Positions 20,891 to 34,140 of a DNA stretch of 64,000 bases are shown here, in pieces. Below the pieces are notes generated by a model, which was given only the letters and a program-made list of their open reading frames with translations, made no database searches and was not told the origin of the DNA. Position 1 is the stretch's first letter, and every line of letters begins with the position of its first letter. A program made the position numbers and the translations under genes. Source of the stretch: Melieria omissa (lineage: Eukaryota; Arthropoda; Insecta; Diptera; Ulidiidae); assembly GCA_963971225.1 (NCBI GenBank), contig OZ020268.1, positions 39,749,348-39,813,347 on the forward strand, read 5' to 3'.

Positions 20891-23540
20891 AGCAGCAACT
20901 AGAATTCAAATCAAGCAATCAACCAATCAATGGGAAATATTTTGGTTTCAGCAGCAAAAACAACAAACAACTGACAAAAACACAAACAACCACAACAACA
21001 AAAATTAATAAAAAAAACACATGAATTAACTAAAAACAAAAAACTAAAAAAATCAAACCAACAACCGAACTAGCATGCAACAACAACAACAACAAATGTA
21101 TAAAAGTATTATGAAAATTTTAAAAAAGTTAAAAAATATGCAAAAAATCACAGAATTACTTACAATTTTTTTGTATTAAGTATTTTAAGTTTTGTAACTG
21201 AAATTGTTGATTTGATTTTCACAAAGAACAACAACAACAACAAAGCAGAGTAACAATAATACGAAACAAACAAGCAAACAAATCAACAAACAACAACAAC
21301 AAGCCGTCTATATCGATGATTTTATGTGAATGTAACTTGACTGTATTTATGCATTGATTTGTTATATATACAACAACAATTACAACAACATAGACACATT
21401 ACCTACTTTTCATTAGCAGCGCAACTGAAACGCCACACAAAAAATAGCGATTGTACAATTTTTTTATATACAACTACAACTACAGCAACAACAATAATAA
21501 TAACAATGACTTTGCAACAACAATGTTGCAAACACCTAAACTATTTACTTATACAACAACAATAACAACAACAAAATATCTTTACACATGCATGAAAATA
21601 GCAACAACAACAAGAAACGAAAAACAAAACAAAGACGTCTAAACGAAGAAGAAGACGAAGAAGAATAGCAAATAACAATAGCTGAATTTTTTTAACGAAA
21701 TAGGAAAAACTAAACAAAACAAACAATAGAATTTATTTATTTTTATAAAACGATTTTAATTTTTGTTTTAACTTAGCAAAAATATTAATTGTGAGATTTT
21801 ATTACAAAAACAATAATAATAATAACAATAAAAAACGAATTATTGTACTGCAATTTTATGTAATTTTTAGCTGAAACTGAAACAGTTATTGACAACAACC
21901 ACCGCCAATAGAGAAATTGTTTTTTTTTATTATTGTAAAACAACTACAACAATTACAACAACAGTAACAATAACCATAAGTTTCACTAGACAAGCAAAAA
22001 GCAAGAACGAAAGATTAGTTAAATTTGTTTGTAAAATGAAATATACTCCGATAATGTTTAAAAAAACCTACTACAATAACAATAGCAACAACAAACACAA
22101 CAACAACAAACAACTGTGATTTTACAAGGAAACTTAGCAAAACAAACAAACAAACAAGCAAATAATAGCAAAATAATCATAGCAAATTTGCAATACTTAT
22201 TCATTAAGTTATAATTAAAAACAACAACAACCAATACAACAAATACAATAGGCATTACAAATGTATTTCTCTATTTACTTAGTAGCAATTTTTCAAATTG
22301 TTTTGTTTTAGTTTTCAACATAATTTAAATGTGTTTTTTGTTTTTTGGTCTAACGACAACGTCAGTTGAGCACAAATCTAAATAATGTAAAAAACAACAA
22401 CAAAAAGAACAACAAAAAGAACAACAACAACAAATTTAAACATTGAACCAAGAACATCGAATTACCACTAAATAGTAGTTTCAGTAAAATGTAACAAATA
22501 CAACAAATTAAATAACTGTAAATTAACAATAACTGAATTGTTAATCAAAGCAAAAACAACAACAACAAAGCAAATGGCAAAATTCACATAGAAAATGCTA
22601 GAATACTAGTAAAAGTATTTTTTAAAAACAAAACACAAAAGTAATAACAAAACCGAAGCAAATAGAAATAACGGCAATTAATTAAATATACATAGGTACA
22701 TACATAAATAAACAACAACAAAAATAACAATAATAATAACAACCACAAAAACAACACAAATATTGCAAACAATGGTAAATGAAATAAATTATATGAAAAA
22801 TTGTATAAAAAAAAAATTCTGTTGAACAAACAAATGTTTGCCGTACCAATGACAACAACAACAACTAGCAGATCTTGGCAACACATACATACCAATGATG
22901 TATGTGTGTGTGTGTGAACAAAACACAATACAACAACAACAAATCTGCATCGAATGCATTAAATATAAATGAACACAAACAATTGCAAACGTCGAGAATG
23001 AAGGAAAGCGAAAACTTTCACTGTGCCAAAAAATTGTAAGAGTACCTCATTAATTTATAAACAACTAAAAATAACAAGAATTAAATTAAATACAACAACA
23101 ACAAAAGTTGAAACAACAACCGCAGACATAACAAGAACACACACATGACAACAACAAACAAATAAATAAATAAACAAACAAACAAAAACAGCAACAAGAG
23201 CCACAATAAACACTAAATATTTGTATGCTTAATTTAAAATGTGTAGTTAATGAATGAATCGAACAAGTAAAGAAGCTAAAGCTAGAAAATGCGTTAACGA
23301 AAGAGGCAAAGCACGTACAGCGAGATTGGAGCGCAGAGTCGAGGCAATAAGTTTAGTTATATTGTAATTCTTTTTACTTATATATACATAAATATGACAT
23401 AAATAACCACATATACATACATATATATTTTGTACAATTCTAATAATTTATATGATTTAAAGAAAAACAACTATGTGTGTGTTGCCCAGCTGCAACAACA
23501 ACAACAACAACAACAACAAACATGTTAAAGTTAAATGTGA
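20890..23540 (+). repeat. CAA/AAC-rich low-complexity region
   Basis: Over 2.6 kb of plus-strand A/C bias with many (CAA)n and AACAACAAC runs, including an uninterrupted (CAA)-type run near 23490-23520. Translation gives only N/T/Q-rich or V/L/F-rich low-complexity frames. Such sense-strand bias is common in fly UTRs and introns. It may belong to a long transcript of the upstream gene or to an unannotated one. Confidence 0.7.
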
Positions 23541-24600
23541 AGAAGCGAAATCCTAATCTCTAAGTGTAGTTTTCTTCAAGAAGTGTTCATGCCCGTATTG
23601 TGATACATTTAAATATTATTATTTACTTACATACATACATACATACATAGATGCTTCACCATATCTACATACATATATATTATTCTATGCTTCTTCTGAA
23701 CGCTAGATGCTATTTTCAATTTGAACCTTTGTCGTCTTCTGCCCCCTTTTACTCTGTAAACACGCGCACATGCACAAGTACATACATACATAAATACTTA
23801 CATACATAAGTATGTACAAACAGTTGAATACTGTGCACCTAGTGACCTATGGCCAGAACAGTAAAACTTTAGAGGAAAGGACTCCCCGTAAAAAATGTTT
23901 TTCAAGGTACTTTAAAGGAATCTGGCTATTAGTGTACCCTACTTTCGGTCAATCGTCTTATGAGGCTGAACAGTACACGTGACAGTCTTTCTTCTTGAAC
24001 TGAGTGTAGAGATTGAAGTCGATTTTGAGGTGAATTTCAAAGGAATTTCAAAGTTCCACGACACAACCGCAAAGCAAACAATTCCTCAACCACTGCAGCT
24101 GCGCATAAAGTAGTTAAATAGTTTTCCCGAGTGTGAAATTCAATGCAAAAGAGATTTATTAGTACTCAAAAAATAGGAAAGTCTATCAAACTGTGGGCGA
24201 TAAATTATTTATTGGCACATTTGCATTGTTCGTACAATTATGGACCTTTGTCGTTTGAAATCATTCACAAAGCAGTCGGTAAAGCAAAGCAGTCGGTATT
24301 GCAATGATTAACACGACTGGGGTTAATTTATAGATTCCTAAAAAAGTTTCTATACCAGCAACAAACAGAAATATGCTACTTTTGTTTCTAAGGGAAATCA
24401 TTCTAAGATATTGAAATCACTATAGCTGATACAAATTTTCAAATCGTTTTGTACAACAGTTTCCGCTCAAAACTAAAAATAAGAAAAGAAAAGCGTACAA
24501 CATCTTCTCTACAAACGTGCGATACCATTCTGATTTATGGATCAACTCTCCTTCAGCTGCTTGGCGGACCTGAAGAAGAAGATGCAAAAAAAATGTTAAC
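23540..24600. other. gene-free DNA
   Basis: ACAT microsatellites occur near 23630-23650 and 23785-23815. No coding signal. Confidence 0.5.
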
Positions 24601-24611
24601 TGATTTGCAAG

Positions 24612-24890
24612 AACTATTGGTTCTCGAACATGAAAAGCGATTTCCTCACCATTGCGAGAAATGTGTAGAGCATTTTTTCGATAGTTGTCTCAGCCGCCAA
24701 GGGGAACTGGAGAATATGAAACCAACAATTTTTGTACCATTCATAGAACCTATTGGTTCTCGAACATGAAAAGCAATTTCAGCTGAGCATTTTTTCGATA
24801 CTTGTCTCAGCCGCCAAGGGGAACTGGAGAATTTGAAACCAACAATTTGTGTACCATTCATAGAACCAATAATTTTTCTCGGGCATAAAA
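24612..24890. repeat. 137-bp tandem duplication with a third distant copy
   Basis: GGTTCTCGAACATGAAAAGC starts copies at about 24617 and 24754. Each runs through GAGCATTTTTTCGAT, GTCTCAGCCGCCAAGGGGAA and ACCATTCATAGAACC. A diverged relative starts near 25038. CTTCAGCTGCTTGGCGGACC also repeats near 24550 and 24962, so the whole 24.5-25.2 kb block is a duplicated unit. Confidence 0.8.
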
Positions 24891-25307
24891 AGCGATTTCC
24901 TCGCAATTGCTGCAAATGTCCAGCGCTAAGAAAACCCTTTCTGACTTATGGAACTCTGCTCCTTCAGCTGCTTGGCGGACCTAGAGAAGAAAAACAATAT
25001 TGAACCAAAATATTTCAATTGATTTGTAAGAACTATTGATTCTCGAACATGAAAAGCGAGTTCCTCCTCGCCATTGCAAGTAAAGTGTAGAACGTCTTCT
25101 GTGCAAATGTCCAAAGCCAAAAAGGAAACCCTTTCATATTTATGGAACAATACTTCCTCAGTTGCTAAGCGGACCTGGAGAAGATGGAGCAAAAGTGACT
25201 TCTTAAATGATAGTAAAACTTTGTGTGATACTTCGTAATATAATGAATGTCAAAGCCTAAGTGTGGTCCTTGAGATGACCACTTAGCCAACCTACTTACC
25301 CAAGTAC

Positions 25308-25480
25308 CTATCGGCCTCGATAGTCCAGTGAGTAGCGCGCTGGCTTCTCATTCCGTTGTCCTAGGTTCGATTCCTAGCTCAGGCTGGTCTGTTCATTTTC
25401 ATCTTTCACTATCCGCATGAAGCAAATGAAATATGTAGTGTGTGAGTAGAAAACCTCGTGTTTAAGAATTTTTGCAACCG
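25308..25480 (+). mobile_element. tRNA-derived SINE (polymerase III A and B boxes)
   Basis: TAGTCCAGTGAGTAGCGCG resembles a tRNA A box region, and AGGTTCGATTCCTAGC is a near-perfect B box, spaced as in a tRNA. The anticodon and acceptor stems do not pair well, so this is not a working tRNA. The downstream body contains CTATCCGCATGAAGCAAATG. A related segment near 57560-57640 shares the B box and body, which supports a dispersed SINE. Confidence 0.7.
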
Positions 25481-28400
25481 AAATTCAAATCAAATGGTTT
25501 ATATTTTTGCTCAGAACTGAGTCGAAGTTAAACAAAAACCGAAACCAAGTCTGGAGTCTCTTACATTTGCATCTTGTTGCCTTAGAAAACAGGTGTCCTA
25601 TCATATGTTCAGTTGAATTTAGTGGAACATGTGACAATCTTTTTCCTAGGCAACGCTCTGTCATAGGTCAAAGCAACTCGTCTCTTCCCATTAAATTCAG
25701 ACAGAGATTTATTTCTCTTGGGAGTTGATTCAGCGGAGTTCTACTCCTCCACCTAAGAAATTTTACTATCAGCCTCTATGATTCCCTTTAATTGTGCTTT
25801 AGAATTGAACACATTTAACCACTGAACTAAGTAGAGGACAATGCATCTGAAAGGTTTTGATTACCATTTGAGATGTTCCTAAATTTCGACAAAATCCACA
25901 AACACTCATTGAAGGAAAAAAGAAGAAGAAGACTGTCAGGTACTTCAAATAAGACGTAGACTGTTCAATACACACTCTTCATGTCATCAATATTTGTCGC
26001 CTAATATTTACTCATAAATATTGCATAAAATAGCATTAGAGTTCTCAAAGTTCTCTAAAGCCTTTTTTCAAGACATTACAATATTCTTTACAATTAAAAC
26101 AACAACAAAAAAAAACAAATACAACTGAAAGCAAGTCTTATATATTTTTATTATTTCTGTTGACTACATTTACAACAACAACAGCAACAAAGATGTGAAG
26201 TGCAACAAAAGCTACTACAACAACCAACACTGCCGTTCTCTGAAACACACACAAACACACACAGACAAACGAAAGTTACTGTTTCTTTTTTTTACAAAAC
26301 ATATTTTACACAACTTTTTCTGCTTGTTTACACTTTAAACATTTACAACTTGCAATACAAAGTATTCTTTAAAACAACAAATACATATATATTCTTTTTA
26401 TTAAACAATTTTTTTTACATCACACTTTTATTTAATACTTTTTTTAATTATTATTTATATCCTACATCCTGTTTATGAACCCGTTGAGTTGACTAAATTC
26501 TGTAGCAAAATTATCCCAATAACAACAACAAAAATAAGAACAAGAAGATAATAAATAGAAGAAGAAGACGAAGGAGAAGAATGAATGAATAGAGTTGAGG
26601 CAAAGAAATGCAAATGCAATTAATTTTTTATGCTGTGAAATTTGTGAAAGCACACAAAGCAAAGCAAAGCAAAGCAGGCAAGCAAACGAGACAAATGACC
26701 ATGAAATGGAAGACGAAACGAAAGTGGAATATGTAATGAAAATTGAGAATATTATTGAATTGATTGAAATATTTACATACAAGAATCGTTCTAGAGATTA
26801 GCAGGAATTATACATACATACATATTTACATATATCTATTTATATTTTAATGTTATTTTTTATTAATAAAAATTTTATGCAGAAAAACACTTTTCGTTTT
26901 TGTTTTGTTTTATTTTGTTTAATTCTGTAGTTTAGTTTGTTTTTTTTGTTTTTTAGTTTAACAATATTTTGCTTTTCAAACTGCAACACATTGTACAAAA
27001 AACCGAAAAACAGATTGAAAATTAAACTTTCGTGCAGCGCAAAGTCATTTTCATCATAGTCAAAGTTGAAAATGTAAAAGAAAACTCACAAACCACAAAA
27101 AGCAATACTTGGAACACAAAACAAAATGTCAAAATCATTAAATTCGGTGTCCAATTAACTATTCGAAACTCCAAACAAAAATACAAAATGAAGAACAAAA
27201 ATTGGTGGCGCACTTTAGAGCAAAACGAAAACAGACAAGGAACAAGAACTGAAGTATTTAGCTGAATTTGAAAATTTTTGTTAACTTGTGTTTCGAACAT
27301 TCGCGAGCAGAGCAGGTCAGCGCTTTATGGACATTGGCGAGTTTCAATGACAGCTGCACTCATACAAAGGAACAGAAACGTAAGCAAACGCTTTCGCAGC
27401 CTCAACATTTAAATGGAAATTTCGCACTCAGATGAGGCGGCAAATATATGTTGAAAAAGAAGTGAAAACTTCGCAAAACCACTGGAGGGATTATAGACTT
27501 TCTTTGTTTTGATTGCATTCGATTATATTCGATTCGAAATTCGATTTGTGTGTTAGCAACAATATTTGAATTCAAAACAAAACAAAACAAAAAAACAGAA
27601 GCTTGAAGAGAAGAAGAAAAGCCCACAAGTAAATCACAAAAAAGTAAGATTAAGCAAACAAAACTGCAACAAAACTACAGCAACGAAACTTTTTTTAGTA
27701 CCAGACGTACGGGTTACGACGTCTTGTAAGATAAACGTAAAATTAGGCTTAGCTAACTTTTTAAGAATTACACCTCTCTGTGTGTGTGTTTTTTTCGGTG
27801 TCTATGCAAATAATCAAAATGAAACAAAAACTACAATGAAAAGAACAAAAAAAATCAACAAACCACAAAAAAAACACATTTTTCAAAGTTTACTGTATTT
27901 GCATAAAAATCTATAAATGGTATTTACTATTTTAATATAGAAAGAAAGAGAGCAAACCGACAGCGGAAATGTGCAGCACTTTATGCCCCCGTTTTATGAA
28001 AATTTATGACAATTTCGAAGGTTTCAACAATGCTATTTATAAGAATTTGTAGAGAACAAATGCTAGTAACATATGAAGAAACGAGTTATGGATGTGGGGG
28101 CGTCTGTAGGATGTATGTAAATATTTAGGAGCATTGAAATTTATCAAATCACAACTTTTTTATATGTGTACGTATGAATGTGTAGGAATTATTTTCAATT
28201 CAATATTGAGTGTTTGCAGCAATTAATTGCCTACAAAATATCACTTCCAAAGATATTTTTGTGTAAAAAGCATATAGAATAATGTGAAGGATTTTGAACA
28301 TTTACGACTTTCAATTTTGGACTTGGAAAAAACATTATATTAAATTAAAAATGTGTTTAAATATAATTGAGTTCAGAAGTAAATGCGTTTAGAATCTACA

Positions 28401-28600
28401 AAATAGAAGAAATTATAAAAAAAACATTTTGTAAGACGCAACTCCTACGTTTCTATTGAGAGGTGACTCGAATGTTTGACCCAAACTTAGATCCAGACTA
28501 CTTCACAATATTTAATTACACGAAATGTCTTTTCTGTGAACTAAGCAAAGAGCGAAAAAGCTCTTTATTTAAATTACTGTTTTTTAACTACTTCAATTAC
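25480..28600. other. gene-free DNA
   Basis: A/T- and A-rich with short frames only. (CAA)n and CAAAG microsatellites occur (for example 26650-26672). No recognisable protein or RNA. Confidence 0.55.
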
Positions 28601-28602
28601 TA

Positions 28603-29169
28603 AAGCGTGATCCATTTCGAGGTTCCCTACTTTTTTAAAGAAAAAAACACAGAAAATTAAAATTTAACGGGGAATGTTTATTATCATTCGAAAGAACATT
28701 CTTTGGCATTTATTTTTTGAAGATTATCTCTTTCAAATGTTGGCCGCGGCTACGTCTCAGATGGTCCATCCGTTGAGTCCAATTTTCGATGACTCGTTCG
28801 AGCATTTCGACTGGTAACTGGCGAATGACACGCGTGATGTTTTGCTCCAAGGCCTGAATCGAAGCGGGTTTATCCGTATAGACTTAAGACTTTACTTATC
28901 CCCACAGAAAAAAGTCTAACGGTGTGATATCACACGATCTTGGTGGCCAATCGACCGGCCCATTACGTGAAATTAGCTGTTCTCACCGGCATCATTTTTG
29001 AAGAAATATGGACCGATGAACGATTTGTAAACGTTTTTCAGGCGTAAGTCTTTCCATGATGAAATGCCAAACAATACTGAACAAAAATAATATGACAGCT
29101 TGACACGACTCACGCGTGATCTGTCAAAAAACGGTTATTGAAAAAAGTACCTCTAGTTGGATCACCCTT
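28603..29169 (-). mobile_element. mariner-like MITE/remnant (567 bp)
   Basis: It is flanked by TA at 28601-28602 and 29170-29171. Terminal inverted repeats begin AAGCGTGATCCATTTCGAGG on the left and AAGGGTGATCCAACTAGAGG on the right (reverse strand), then CTACTTTTTT against TACTTTTTTC. The minus strand between about 28710 and 28970 reads as mariner transposase C-terminus, including WPPRSCDITPLDFF, DKPASIQALEQNITRVI and ENWTQRMDHLRR. The 5' two thirds of the gene are missing. It is a different subfamily from the 16.5-kb copy by ends and residues. Confidence 0.9.
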
Positions 29170-29330
29170 TATTATTAAATTAATTAATAAGGCTATCCCC
29201 TTACCATCTTGAGAAGTTTACCAGTGACTGCTGGCTATTTCATGGGCTGAATGCCATCCATAACGACAATTTCAGCAGCTATGCACTGAAAATTAGTTAT
29301 GTTTCGATAGAAGCATTATTTAGTCATTAA

Positions 29331-29875
29331 CCCTTTTAGTGCCGGGCGAAAAAGAGGTGCCTATGCGAGAGTAACCGGCCGAATTTCACAGTTTTTCTAG
29401 GGTTTGGGAAAATGCTCATAAAAACCAAACGAGAAACAATATTTACATGATTCAAAAAGCAGTATACTAAGGATGAAATAGAGAATAAATCGAATTTTCT
29501 AAATCCTGTATTGCTAATTGTTGGTTTGCCGAAAACAACAATGTTTGACACAAACGGAAAACAACGGCAGTAACAAAAATGACGCTTTCAAACTGCAACT
29601 GGGATGAAATATACTGTTCACAACAACGATCGAGGAGACCCTAACTGATCCTACGTCTCGCTGCGGCAATGCAACGTTATTTCGCGAGAGTCTTCAAACA
29701 GTTATATAAATAACACGCTCCGATAACATAAACAAAAAACTATTTTTTTTTAATCTCTCGTAGTGAAATTAGATCATTCATAACGTGTTACAAATTTATT
29801 TTGAGATAGAGTTCTCCCGCAATGCGAATAGTAAAGCGCTACAAGGCGATATATCGGCCTTCGGTACTAAAAGGG
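29331..29875. mobile_element. piggyBac-type MITE 2 (545 bp, TTAA-flanked)
   Basis: TTAA at 29327-29330 and 29876-29879. Ends are CCCTTTTAGTGCCG on the left and CCCTTTTAGTACCG on the right (reverse strand), a 14-bp inverted repeat with one mismatch. The internal sequence has no intact transposase, and minus-strand short frames are unconvincing. Confidence 0.88.
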
Positions 29876-30044
29876 TTAAAAGATAAAACACGAAACCAGT
29901 CATAGAGTTCAGTTTTTAACAGAAACAAAATAGTTTACAATTCAATTGACATAAATACCTGATTAGAGGTTATTTTTATTAATCGCAATCTCGATGTCCG
30001 AAATATCAATAAAAACCCGATATTTGATAAAATACTTCGAAACT

Positions 30045-30560
30045 GATTTGATTTACAGGGTATAGACGGAAATGAGGAGACGATAGCCTTGCTAGAACTG
30101 CGGCAGCCATGGTCATTCTTGGACCCGAGCATTTGATTAGTCTCGCCAAGAACACTGTAGCAGAGTCCCTCAGACTTGAAGAAGAACCACAAATTCTGAA
30201 CACTGATCTAACGCCTCGGGTATCAGGCAATCGAAAATCTGTATTAAAAGTTATAACTCCAGGTGAAGAGAAAAATGTCTCAGACTTCTAACTGGGCACA
30301 ATCGGTTTAGAACAGGTTAACGTCTAAACTCTGCCGAACAGCAGAGAAGACTACTGAGCACATCGTACTGCACTGCGATGCGGTATAATCTGCTCTTCTC
30401 TGGGCCCAAACAGAAGAAGAGAATTTTAAGCACCTAAATTCCTCGTGAGTTACTAAGCTTCATTAGATCGATGGGATTAGAGAATGTTCTCTAAAAATGG
30501 TAAGCTGCAAAACAGATCATATCTGGTCTCAGTGTCTCAGTTAACCCCCTTTAAATCTAA
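30045..30560 (+). mobile_element. non-LTR retrotransposon RNase H stump (second copy)
   Basis: Nucleotide relative of the 43.1-kb LINE piece. It has GATAGCCTTGCTAGAACTG, CACTGTAGCAGAGTCCCTCA, GAGCACATCGTACTGCACTG, then TGAGTTACTAAGCTTCATTA and TTCTCTAA. It lacks about 100 bp that the other copy has around 43500-43670, and carries frameshifts and stops. The RNase H C-terminal zinc-knuckle-like tail (CxxC..H..C) is only partly readable. Confidence 0.8.
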
Positions 30561-31740
30561 ATAACATTGCCTAGTCTAATCCATTACCATGTGGCAAGTT
30601 CTCTCACACTCCTATTCGGCTGTCCTTATTGGCAAGAAAGCAATAAATACTTAATATCCTAATAACATCCAACCATCCAACATATGGACCTACTCGAGCT
30701 AACGAAGCATATACTTAATCACAGAAAATAAGGCCGACAACTACGAAAGACCTCGGAATGACTAATTCTTTTGACTTAAGTAATAAAATTAAATCTTATA
30801 AGTGGCCTAATTTTGTAGTACCCGGGGGGGCAAGATTCCTAGAGGCGCAAGTTAGCTCGGCAAAAGTTGAAATTTCGGATCTGCTCTCCTAATTCAAGAG
30901 GTCGAACTGGTTTGCCTAAGATTGAGACTAATTAATTAACTCCAGAACCATTCAAAAAGGGATTCACAATGAGCCAATTTGGCCTCCGCGAGGAAGTGCG
31001 GAGTTCCCTGCCTAACCTAACTTAAGTGGCATATTTCGGCGAAATGTTAACCGAGAGGTGTTTTAGGCGGGCAGGAATTCGTCCGAACTTAACAATTTCT
31101 ATAGGAGCTGTAAGAACAAGAAGAAGGGAAGACAATACTTCACCGCCTCTCCATCTATACAGCTTTTAATTAGTTTAATTAGCAGATGGTGTGATTTTTA
31201 AGTTGGACTCAGTTCTGAGGCATCACAAGGATCTAAACTAGGAACAGTGGCGCATGCAAGAGGGTTTTGGAGATACAAGCCCCAAGTATTACATTCTTGG
31301 GGTTTACGACTGGGGGTTGCCTCTTCTACCTACCTACCTATCTACCTAGCGATGCTTGTATCATCCTAAAGATTTTCTTTCGTTCCTTCCGTTCTTCCGT
31401 TTTCTTTCCGTTAAAGAAAAACTCCAACCAGAATGGTTGAAAACCGCTTTAAAATTATTATGAAATAATTTGGAAGAACTCATTTTGTCTGTCAATTTAT
31501 TGCTGCAAACATTCGAAAGCCCATTTGAAGCTTTAAATTTATATATTATAGATAGACAGATATGTTTCTATATATATTTTGCAAGAAACCAAAATTAATC
31601 AATCGAGATTATAGTTAGATAAGTGTATATCTAGTTTCGACTTTCTTCAGTGTGGTCACTTGAACGGAATAGTTTATGGGTACATAACTGTAAAGAAATC
31701 AAAAACATGTTAACACAACTATCTCATGTAAAAAAATAGA
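30560..31740. other. gene-free DNA, probably LINE 3' flank and other decayed repeats
   Basis: Contains CCTAACCTAAC near 31010, a TACC/TATC microsatellite near 31328-31345, and sequence beginning CAGTGGCGCATGC at 31246 that resembles a hAT end but has no partner. Confidence 0.4.
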
Positions 31741-34140
31741 AGGTCCGTTTTAATTATTATGATTGCTATTACATATATACATACATACATACATATATAC
31801 ATACATGCAATAATATATACACAAAAATATGCATTGGATAGTGTAACGAACAGAACAGAAAACTCCCCCCAAAGCAAACCAAACAAACAAACAAACAAAC
31901 AAACGAAATGTCAAAATTTAATCTGCAAATTTGATAAAACTATTTTTCGGTGTTAGTTGTCTTTTTGGATAAAACATATACAAAATCAATATTGAATAAT
32001 ATAAAAATGAACAAAAATGATTGCTAAACATATGTAAGAGCAACAAAAAATTGAAACTATTTTACTGTTGATGTTGTGAACAAGTGAAACAAGTAAATAT
32101 TTTTACTCACTACTCCTTCGCCAGCTACATAAAGCGAGACAAAATACACTTACAAATGTCTCTATCTATCTATCTCTATCTCTATCTCTCTCTATCGTTC
32201 TGTAACACTCCCTAGAACTATCCACATAACTAACCGACTAAATCTTTCTACTTAGATAATAAATACGTAAGCAAACTCGAAGCGATCAAACTGCACAGAA
32301 AAACGCGTTCGGATGGGAGATGAAAGTATTTCGAGAACTAATTTTGTATTGAATGTCTACAAATATGGTACACGAGTATTTGGCGTAGCAATTTGGCGCA
32401 ATGCAAAGTCCGTCGGCGAGCCGATTGATGGACTGGGACGCCACTGGGTGTCGCAGCAGCTGCAATTTAGCAATAATTCTAACATGACCTCAATCAAATA
32501 TTGTATTTGAAAAACACTATTGAATATTATTATATTGTAATTATTAATATTTTCAAATTATATATACACATACAATATATATATATATATATATTTTAGC
32601 GAGTCTAGGCGTAAGAGAGAAATCATAAACCAGCATAAATCAACAACAATTTGTAAATAATCTCGAAAAGCGAACGCCGAGCGACAGTTAAAAAGCGAAT
32701 ATTACTAAATGTGAAACTAGAAATAACAAATACAACAACACAAAACAAAAAACTAAACTTAAATTATTGTAAAGAAACAAAACAAAACAGCAACAACAAC
32801 AAAAGTAATTGTCTCTCGATCGAACGAAGTAAGAATGTGATATTTTTCTAAGCCACACAAATAAAAGCCGATAAAACAAGTTTTTTAATTCAAAAACTAA
32901 CAACAACAACAACAACAACAAACAGACGGAAGCCAGAGCCCCATAAAAGCGATACAGCGTCCAACGTGGAGAAGCCAACAAAAGCAAAAACAACCCCACT
33001 ATTTAAAAGCAAAATGGCGAAAATGAATTGCAGAAGAAGAAGAAGACGAAGAAGAAGAAGAGCGCAAAGAAAAAATAGTCAGTTGGCAGACACGCAAAAC
33101 GAGCAGCAACAAATTAAAGTAAAATATTTTAAAACGCAGCAATAGAGACTGATTTTTCACAACAACAACTACAACAATTGCAACAAAAAAATACATAAAA
33201 ACCAACTAAAACTATGTAAAACAAAGAGCAAAACTTGGAAAATGTTTAGAGCAAAAGCAGCCACTTGACGCGCGCACGGCGCCCAAGTTCTCATAAGTTA
33301 ATTACAAACATAGATATACATGAATCCGATTTTCAGTTCACTGTAAAAGAATCGATTTTTGTTTTAAAATCTTTTTTATGCAAGAGACGAGCCATGATTT
33401 TGCAACCCAAGCGCCTTAACGCGATTATTTCAAAAAATGTTCTAGCAGTTTGAATTCAATTATCCATGCATTCGTTACACTTTTGAGTTTTAAGGAACGC
33501 ATGGAACCGAAACCGAAACGGACGTAGGAACAGCTTGTAGAGGAACAACAAACGTGAGTGAGATGAATGTTTAAGCACAGCGCGTTAAACGACATGGGGG
33601 TTCAGGGGGGAAAAATAGCACAAACAAAGAACAAACACGCAGAACCAATGTTTGAAGTACGAGTGAAATGAAATGAAACGAAACGAAGTGAAACAAAACG
33701 AATAGAATAATGTGTGAGCGGATAGAGAAGCACTTAGCGTAAGGCAATTAAAGATAAGCAGAATTGGAATGGGATTGTAAGTAAAACAAAAATGATTGTG
33801 ATAAAAATGGGCAAAAAAACCGAAAGCAAATGCAAGAAAAACTTCAAGAAATGAAACGAGAAGAAACGACATGGATCGAAATGAGGTGAGATTGTATTGT
33901 TGTAGCGTAGTATAGGAAAGGGACGTAGGTGTGTAGGGTATATCGATGCCATATGGTTTAGTCAAAATATGAGACAGTGTGCACAAGTCTGACATGTGAG
34001 TGGAAAGAGAACAATTTGGTATTGATTATGGAATTGGAACGAATGTGTGTGAGTTGTGTTTAGGAATGAATAAGTAGTGAAAATTTGTATGTAAGATGTG
34101 AAAAGGGTGTAGCTACGTTTCGACGATTGAAGAGAAGCCG
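31740..34140. other. gene-free microsatellite-rich DNA
   Basis: TACA repeats (31775-31805), CAAA (31880-31905), TCTATC (32160-32200), TA (about 32573-32595), CAACAA (32900-32922) and GAAGAAGA (33030-33060). The small plus frame at 32313-32510 has mixed composition but no recognisable motif, so I do not call it. Confidence 0.55.

Noticed and set aside
25318..25388. A genuine tRNA gene at the SINE head
   Set aside because: Acceptor and anticodon stems do not pair; the related body at 57.5 kb favours a SINE.
31008..31022. CCTAACCTAAC tracts (also at 45.28 and 57.83 kb) as interstitial telomere repeats
   Set aside because: Only two or three units each, and Diptera lack TTAGG telomeres; probably repeat-associated words.
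31246..31345. hAT-like left end CAGTGGCGCATGC
   Set aside because: No matching inverted end or target duplication found.
32313..32510. 65-codon plus frame with mixed composition
   Set aside because: No recognisable domain, splice partners or conservation evidence visible.
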